Shown: piece after piece, positions 6,392-10,502 of the stretch
Layout of the letters: every line of letters starts with the position of its first letter
How positions within the stretch are numbered: the first letter of the stretch is position 1
Assembly (NCBI GenBank): GCA_003229095.1
Contig: QIHS01000327.1
Location: 1-10,502 of the forward strand
From: Woeseia sp.
Lineage (GTDB): Bacteria; Pseudomonadota; Gammaproteobacteria; Steroidobacterales; Woeseiaceae
DNA: 10,502 bases
Direction of reading: 5' to 3'
The notes under the pieces: model-generated
The model's database searches: none
What the model saw: the letters and a program-made list of their open reading frames with translations, nothing else
What the model was told of the DNA's origin: nothing
Position numbers and translations under genes: made by a program

Positions 6392-6937
6392 ATGCCCCTA
6401 AGTAACAAAGGCTTTTGCTTGTGTCTGTTAGCGTTAACGATGCCAATTTGCGCCGTTGCGGAAAATCCGATCGGCGCTATTGCTGACTGCGCGAGAATTT
6501 CGTCAACAGGAGACAGAATACTGTGTCTCGAGAATGCGCTACGCCGGCTGTCTCCTAACGAAGTAGATTCCACGCCAGCCGCGGCGGCTCGGGCAAACGA
6601 AAGTCGTGAAACATCTGTTGCAGTGCCCGAAGAGCCTGAACAGCGTATCGGCGACGAACAGGTACAGTCCCGGAACGCCACTCGCGAACAACGCCTGTCC
6701 AGTTTGCAGTCAGCAACAGAACTTGAAGTTGCCAGATATTCCAAAGTTCCCTATGAACGGTTGGTCGTCGAATTGGCCAATGGCCAGATCTGGCGACAGA
6801 TCAAAGGGGATGTCCAACGAATTCGGGTCAATCTCGACAGAAACCAGACAGTCGATATCATGCAGTCCTCACTTGGTGGATATCAACTCAGGCTTAACGA
6901 AATACGACGCACGATTCGCGTCGAAAGAATCAGGTAA
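6392..6937 (+). CDS. Small secreted protein of unknown function
   Basis: 181 residues with a clear signal peptide (MPLSNKGFCLCLLALTMP..., cut probably after AVA23). The mature N-terminus holds a CxxI(x)nRILCLENAL segment with C33 and C45, a cysteine pair that could form a disulfide. Residues about 55-110 are Ala/Glu/Arg/Ser-rich and probably disordered. The C-terminal part (about 115-181) reads YERLVVELANGQIWRQIKGD, then a basic beta-rich stretch ending RTIRVERIR. I have seen this tail pattern (LANGQxWRQ...GaLGxYxLxx) in unannotated exported proteobacterial proteins, but I know no function. AAGGT at 6382-6386 serves ATG 6392. It is probably co-transcribed with the peptidase and ends just before the terminator. 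Confidence 0.8.
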   Translation: MPLSNKGFCLCLLALTMPICAVAENPIGAIADCARISSTGDRILCLENALRRLSPNEVDSTPAAAARANESRETSVAVPEEPEQRIGDEQVQSRNATREQRLSSLQSATELEVARYSKVPYERLVVELANGQIWRQIKGDVQRIRVNLDRNQTVDIMQSSLGGYQLRLNEIRRTIRVERIR

Positions 6938-6946
6938 GTTATCGAC

Positions 6947-6982
6947 AAAAAAACGGCGGCTCAAAGGCCGCCGTTTCGTTTT
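6947..6982. terminator. Bidirectional intrinsic terminator
   Basis: AAACGGCGGC at 6951-6960 and GCCGCCGTTT at 6967-6976 form a perfect 10-bp stem with a six-base loop. On the plus strand CGTTTT follows, ending the peptidase transcript. On the minus strand seven Ts follow directly from the stem's own A-rich arm, ending the TonB receptor transcript, whose TAA lies 18 bases before the stem. It serves both convergent units and looks stronger for the receptor. Confidence 0.92.
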
Positions 6983-6994
6983 CACCAACAGGCT

Positions 6995-9900
6995 TTAGAA
7001 TCTCCTGGATAAATTCAGGAACGCGCGTCGTCCGAACAAATCATACGTAGACTGAACCACGATATTCAACCGAGCCGGTCCCTGACCCTGATCGATAAGC
7101 GGTGGCCTTTCATCCAGGAGGTTGCGCACCCCACCGGTAATAGTCCACTCGTCCGCTTCGTAGGTCAGTGACAAATCGTGATACCAGATTGAACTGCCGG
7201 CGTTTGCTTTGATACAAGTGGTTGGCCCGCCAAGCACATTGCACGCATCGCGAGCTCCGTTGTTTGACGTATCGACATCATCTGCATCCAATCCAAATTC
7301 GCCGACGAAACGGCTGCGCCATACCACGCCCCAGTTGTCCATCGTGAAGTTGCCACGAAGCACCCAGGACCATTCCGGGAAGCCTGCTTCGCCAACACGA
7401 TCGTCAACTGGTGATTCAGGATCGATTTGCTGCTTGAGTTCCGAGTAGTTTGTACCCGTTGCTGACAAACTCATTTCGACAAATTTCTCGCCGATTGAAA
7501 AATCGTCGACATAGCGGGCGTTGATGTCGTATCCCTTCGAAGTGACCAGGCCCAGATTGACAAACGACGAATCGACCCGCGAAATTGTGTTGGTCGTCGG
7601 GTCACCGCCGGAGCGCGTTACACGATCGCAAAGTGCGTTCGCCAGGTTAGGGTCGTCGTTGTAACAGCGATTCAATACCGAAACTGGATCGAGCTCTTCG
7701 ACCGTGGCCTCTACGTTAATATCGAAATAAGTGACCGAGAGGTCGAGATCGAAGGCATCCGTGAAGTTCTGGGAATAGACAAATCCCAGCGTGAACGACT
7801 CAGAGGTCTCTGCCGTAATATCCGTCGAACCACCGGTTTGCGTCGGAATCAATACGTTCGCCTGCAAGCCCAACGCTGTTGGATCGACACCGTCCAGAAC
7901 GCAATTGTCCAGGACCGTCTGACTACGGTTGTCGTTAGTCGGATCGTAGACACCGCCATTGTTAGCCAGTATTGGCACAACGCATGGATCTTCTGCTCCG
8001 GCAATTACGCCAGCCTGACCGGCCAGGAATTGCTCGCGCAAATTCGGTGCCCGAAAAGTGGTGCCGAAGGTGCCGCGCAGGCGCAGCGAGTCCGTCGGTT
8101 GAACTTCACCTTTGATCGAATAGGTCGTTTCATTGCCGAAGTTTTCTTCATCTGTAAATCGCGCCGACAGATTTAAGGTGGCCCACTCAGCAAGCGGCAG
8201 CTCCGTTTCGGCGTAAATATCAAAAATCGATGTCTCGCCGATCGTATCTCCTTCCTGATCGGGGGCTTCCGATGCGCTTAACGCCTGTGCGCGAACGAAA
8301 TCGTTTGCAGAGAAGATCGAATTCTCACGCCATTCAAGACCGACAACCAGTCCGACGGTGCCCGCTGGCAGGCTAAACAGATCGCCAGTCACCAACCCGG
8401 AAAAATGTGTTTGTTCCAGCGTCGTTGAATTGATCACATTGCCAAACAGGAAATCCTCTTCTGCCTGAGTCTCGAAGCGTTTGTCGCCACCACGAGTCGT
8501 GAACAATGAGTCAGCAAAATAGTTAACCGGCACACAAGGGGCTGGAGTCAAAAAACCGAAGCCTGGGGCAGTACGCGACAGGCCGCAGACCAGGCCAGTT
8601 GGTGACAATCGCAGGGTGTCGATGGATTCGCGGACATGCGGTTCCAGTATGCCTGCCTGGATGGATGTGCCGGAACTCTCTTCGTACGCGACAAACACAT
8701 CGTAGATCCATCCTTTGTCGCCTAATGCGCCAAAGGCGAGGTCGCCTTCTGCACCGAGCACAACCCGGAAGTCATCGATGTCGGTTGAGCGTCGCTGGGT
8801 GAGGCCCGCAAGCGAGTACACCGGCAATGCTACTTCATCGAAGGGGTTAAGCGGATTGTCCACCATGGTAATCTGATTCGTCATCGGGTCGATGACAAAA
8901 TTGTCGTCCGCATCTACCAGCGGAATCAGCGCAGGAATCGCAGGGAAAGCCTGCTCGGAAGTAAAAATATCGGTATTCGTCCGCTGAGAAAAAGACGTCT
9001 CCATATAGGCACTGTGTCCGTCTGCAAACTCGAACGAACCGGTTGCAAACAAGTTAACACGTTGCACATCCCCTTGAAGCTGGGTGTCCAATTCTTCCTG
9101 TTGCAGGTTGTAAGGCGTTTCTGCAGCGCTACCCAAAGTCGCATTCGGTTGGCCGATCAAAGCGGCAGCACCGGCATTGCTTGAAAAGCCCGGGAGGCCA
9201 ATGTCGGTTACTCCAGGCGTGTCGTAAACAAAACCCTGGCTAAACAGGAAAACGCTGTTATCCGGTCGGCCATCGGCACAAACGGAAAACGTTCGGCCCG
9301 TCGCGGGATCAACTTCGATATCTCGCAGACAATCGTTGAAGCCACTGCGGTCTCGAGCGAAAATATGCTCACGGTTAAAAAATTCTGCCGCTATGGTGAA
9401 ATTGCCGCGCTCGTTTGAAGCACCACCGATAACACTCAGCAGCGTCTCTTCGCCCCCGCTGTCTCCGGGTATCGACGTGAAACCACGAATTTCCATGCCT
9501 TCAAAGTCGTCGCGAAGAATGATGTTGACCACGCCCGCTACTGCGTCCGCGCCGTAGATCGACGAGGCGCCGTCAGTCAAAATCTCAATCCGGTCAATCA
9601 TTGCACTGGGGATGAGGTTAAGATCAGGTGCAACCGGAGCACCACGAACGCCGGAAGGCGCCAAACGGCGACCGTTGAGTAACAGCAACGTACGTTCAGG
9701 ACCCAGCCCTCGCAGGGCTACGGTCGCAGCACCCGGTCCACTCGCGGAGACACCCTCAACAGCGCCTGTTGTCGATCCGGCATTAACTGATCCATCCAGC
9801 TGCGTACCGAAGACAACCGGCGATTCAGCGATCATTTGTGCCGCATCGGCGATACCGATTCTGACAGAGTCCTGTCCACCAATAATTTGCACCGGTGAAA

Positions 9901-10069
9901 TAGAAGAGAATTCATTGCGGCGAAGCTTTGAGCCCGTCACCACAATTTCTTCCAGCACTTCTTCCTGTTCATTATCGTCTTGCGCCTGAGCGGTCACGCT
10001 AAACGATGTCGCAGCCAGTGCGAACGGTGCCAGACAGAATAAGCGCAATCTGCACTTCCAAGTTTTCAT
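6995..10069 (-). CDS. TonB-dependent outer-membrane receptor
   Basis: 1024-residue TonB-dependent transporter for uptake across the outer membrane, powered by TonB-ExbBD. A signal peptide (MKTWKCRLRLFCLAPFALAA..., cut after AQA29) is followed by an acidic stretch and EEIVVTGSKLRR at about 40-51, the usual TonB-box-like start. The plug runs over about 55-190, with ALRGLGPERTLLLLNGRR and IDRIEILTDGASSIYGADAV. The beta-barrel follows and ends LNLSRRF with the terminal Phe expected for BAM insertion. The mature protein has ten cysteines arranged as five close pairs, probably loop disulfides. The substrate is unknown; large receptors of this type are found in carbohydrate-, peptide- and siderophore-using marine and soil Proteobacteria. 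The start at ATG 10069 has GGGAG eight bases upstream; an upstream TTG at 10120 would put 17 charged residues before the signal peptide. Confidence 0.94.
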   Translation of the reverse strand: MKTWKCRLRLFCLAPFALAATSFSVTAQAQDDNEQEEVLEEIVVTGSKLRRNEFSSISPVQIIGGQDSVRIGIADAAQMIAESPVVFGTQLDGSVNAGSTTGAVEGVSASGPGAATVALRGLGPERTLLLLNGRRLAPSGVRGAPVAPDLNLIPSAMIDRIEILTDGASSIYGADAVAGVVNIILRDDFEGMEIRGFTSIPGDSGGEETLLSVIGGASNERGNFTIAAEFFNREHIFARDRSGFNDCLRDIEVDPATGRTFSVCADGRPDNSVFLFSQGFVYDTPGVTDIGLPGFSSNAGAAALIGQPNATLGSAAETPYNLQQEELDTQLQGDVQRVNLFATGSFEFADGHSAYMETSFSQRTNTDIFTSEQAFPAIPALIPLVDADDNFVIDPMTNQITMVDNPLNPFDEVALPVYSLAGLTQRRSTDIDDFRVVLGAEGDLAFGALGDKGWIYDVFVAYEESSGTSIQAGILEPHVRESIDTLRLSPTGLVCGLSRTAPGFGFLTPAPCVPVNYFADSLFTTRGGDKRFETQAEEDFLFGNVINSTTLEQTHFSGLVTGDLFSLPAGTVGLVVGLEWRENSIFSANDFVRAQALSASEAPDQEGDTIGETSIFDIYAETELPLAEWATLNLSARFTDEENFGNETTYSIKGEVQPTDSLRLRGTFGTTFRAPNLREQFLAGQAGVIAGAEDPCVVPILANNGGVYDPTNDNRSQTVLDNCVLDGVDPTALGLQANVLIPTQTGGSTDITAETSESFTLGFVYSQNFTDAFDLDLSVTYFDINVEATVEELDPVSVLNRCYNDDPNLANALCDRVTRSGGDPTTNTISRVDSSFVNLGLVTSKGYDINARYVDDFSIGEKFVEMSLSATGTNYSELKQQIDPESPVDDRVGEAGFPEWSWVLRGNFTMDNWGVVWRSRFVGEFGLDADDVDTSNNGARDACNVLGGPTTCIKANAGSSIWYHDLSLTYEADEWTITGGVRNLLDERPPLIDQGQGPARLNIVVQSTYDLFGRRAFLNLSRRF

Positions 10070-10236
10070 ATCGTATTCTCCCAAATAGGGACTTTGCCGA
10101 TCATCTGATCGAATTCTCAAGTCCGGGGGTTAGCGTTTCTTGTCATTCATTCGCTGGTCAAAGGCAGAGAATTCAACGGCAGCAACGACCCGATGGTCGT
10201 CAATGCCACTGCGATCAAACCAGCGCGATACTGCAT

Positions 10237-10264
10237 AATCTACACGTCAGCGCCAGAAAAGCAA
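10237..10264 (-). promoter_or_regulatory. Candidate promoter of the TonB-dependent receptor gene
   Basis: On the minus strand TTGCTT (complement of 10259-10264) precedes TAGATT (complement of 10237-10242) by 16 bases. Each hexamer has four consensus bases. It would give a leader of roughly 160 bases. The call is tentative. Confidence 0.28.
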
Positions 10265-10271
10265 TTTTCTG
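10254..10271. promoter_or_regulatory. Perfect inverted repeat over the receptor's candidate -35
   Basis: CAGAAAA-GCAA-TTTTCTG is a perfect 7-4-7 dyad. It overlaps the proposed -35 hexamer of the receptor promoter, so it could be an operator. As RNA it would be a weak AU-rich hairpin. The regulator is unknown. Confidence 0.4.
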
Positions 10272-10428
10272 TTGTTTCTTCGCTGCTCAAGAATTTATGG
10301 CATCGCTAAGTTACCGTTATCTCTATGAAAGACCAGGAATGACAATGATCTCTGAATGTTGTATTTTAACTACATATCACAGAAAATCAGCGTCGCCGAC
10401 GAAATGTGTCTGGCGGTGGTGTCTCCGC

Positions 10429-10502
10429 TCAGGATGACTGGCGGCGCATGGGCTGCAAGCGCCAGTAAGTCAGCGAACGCCAGAGCCATTCAGCTGGACC
10501 AA
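10429..10502 (-). CDS. C-terminal end of a DUF418 (YeiB-like) membrane protein, cut by the window edge
   Basis: Reading in from the right edge on the minus strand, one frame stays open for 23 codons and then stops at TGA (10429-10431). It encodes GPAEWLWRSLTYWRLQPMRR followed by QSS. The pattern GPxEWLWRxLTYxxxQPMRR is the characteristic tail of DUF418 domain proteins (YeiB family), multi-helix inner-membrane proteins of poorly known function. The other two minus-strand frames stop early. The gene lies upstream of the receptor on the same strand, separated by 359 bp. The identification rests on this short tail alone. Confidence 0.65.
   Translation of the reverse strand, partial: GPAEWLWRSLTYWRLQPMRRQSS

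Larger units (their letters stand above)
10070..10428. other. Gene-free upstream region of the receptor gene (359 bp)
   Basis: No credible gene is seen on either strand. Besides the candidate promoter and dyad listed separately, it contains ACGACC-CGAT-GGTCGT at 10185-10200 and an AT-rich near-palindrome around 10358-10375 (on the minus strand TGTAGT-TAAAAT-ACAACA). A long leader would allow regulation of the receptor, but no riboswitch or small RNA could be recognised by eye. Confidence 0.55.

Noticed and set aside
6199..6744. 181-codon minus-strand frame across the peptidase and small secreted protein genes
   Set aside because: No ribosome site or family pattern, and it covers two well-supported plus-strand genes.
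10070..10120. 17-residue N-terminal extension of the TonB receptor from a TTG
   Set aside because: It would place charged residues before the signal peptide; ATG 10069 has a good GGGAG site.
10006..10437. 143-codon plus-strand frame upstream of the receptor
   Set aside because: It begins inside the receptor's signal-peptide region, crosses the receptor's own control region and overlaps the DUF418-like tail; the translation has no recognisable features.
1..10502. CRISPR array, insertion sequence, integrase or attachment site
   Set aside because: No regularly spaced direct repeats, transposase/integrase reading frame or terminal inverted repeats with target duplication were seen. The 7-bp inverted pair at 10437-10443 and 10460-10466 lies within the DUF418-like tail codons and has no mobile-element context.

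Overview
The window looks like a chromosomal segment of a Gammaproteobacterium, probably a free-living aquatic heterotroph. This rests on a GlnK-type P-II protein, a large TonB-dependent outer-membrane receptor with a terminal Phe, several Sec signal peptides, Shine-Dalgarno sites and moderate GC. The lineage is inferred from gene character only. There is no rRNA, tRNA, CRISPR array, transposase or phage gene.

Layout. (1) Positions 1-1108, plus strand: an SDR oxidoreductase missing only its first few residues, followed 31 bp later by a P-II regulator (glnK-like). (2) Positions 1138-2126, minus strand: a VOC-fold protein and a short, divergent signal peptidase I, overlapping at their junction. 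Upstream of them lies an intergenic region with three adjacent perfect dyads. (3) Positions 2274-4571, minus strand: a tight four-gene run, in order of transcription an Fe-S protein with one Fer4_19 and two CDGSH domains, a DUF2834 membrane protein, an AlkD-type DNA glycosylase and a hypoxanthine/uracil-DNA glycosylase (UDG family 6 type). (4) A divergent intergenic region at 4572-4910. (5) Positions 4911-6937, plus strand: a secreted M28 zinc peptidase and a small secreted protein of unknown function, 14 bp apart. (6) A strong bidirectional terminator at 6951-6976. (7) Positions 6995-10069, minus strand: a TonB-dependent receptor of about 1024 residues. (8) A gene-free stretch at 10070-10428 with the receptor's probable control region. 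(9) At the right edge, minus strand: the last 23 codons of a gene whose tail resembles DUF418/YeiB proteins.

How the genes may work together. The two glycosylase genes overlap and probably form a small base-excision-repair unit for alkylated and deaminated purines, co-transcribed with an Fe-S protein. The M28 peptidase and the receptor are convergent and share a terminator. A peptide or amino-acid scavenging role for that pair is plausible but is inference. No clearly new defence or mobile system is visible. The most unusual points are the repair/Fe-S gene run, the dyad cluster at 2191-2246, the atypical signal peptidase active-site box, and the uncharacterised secreted protein at 6392-6937.
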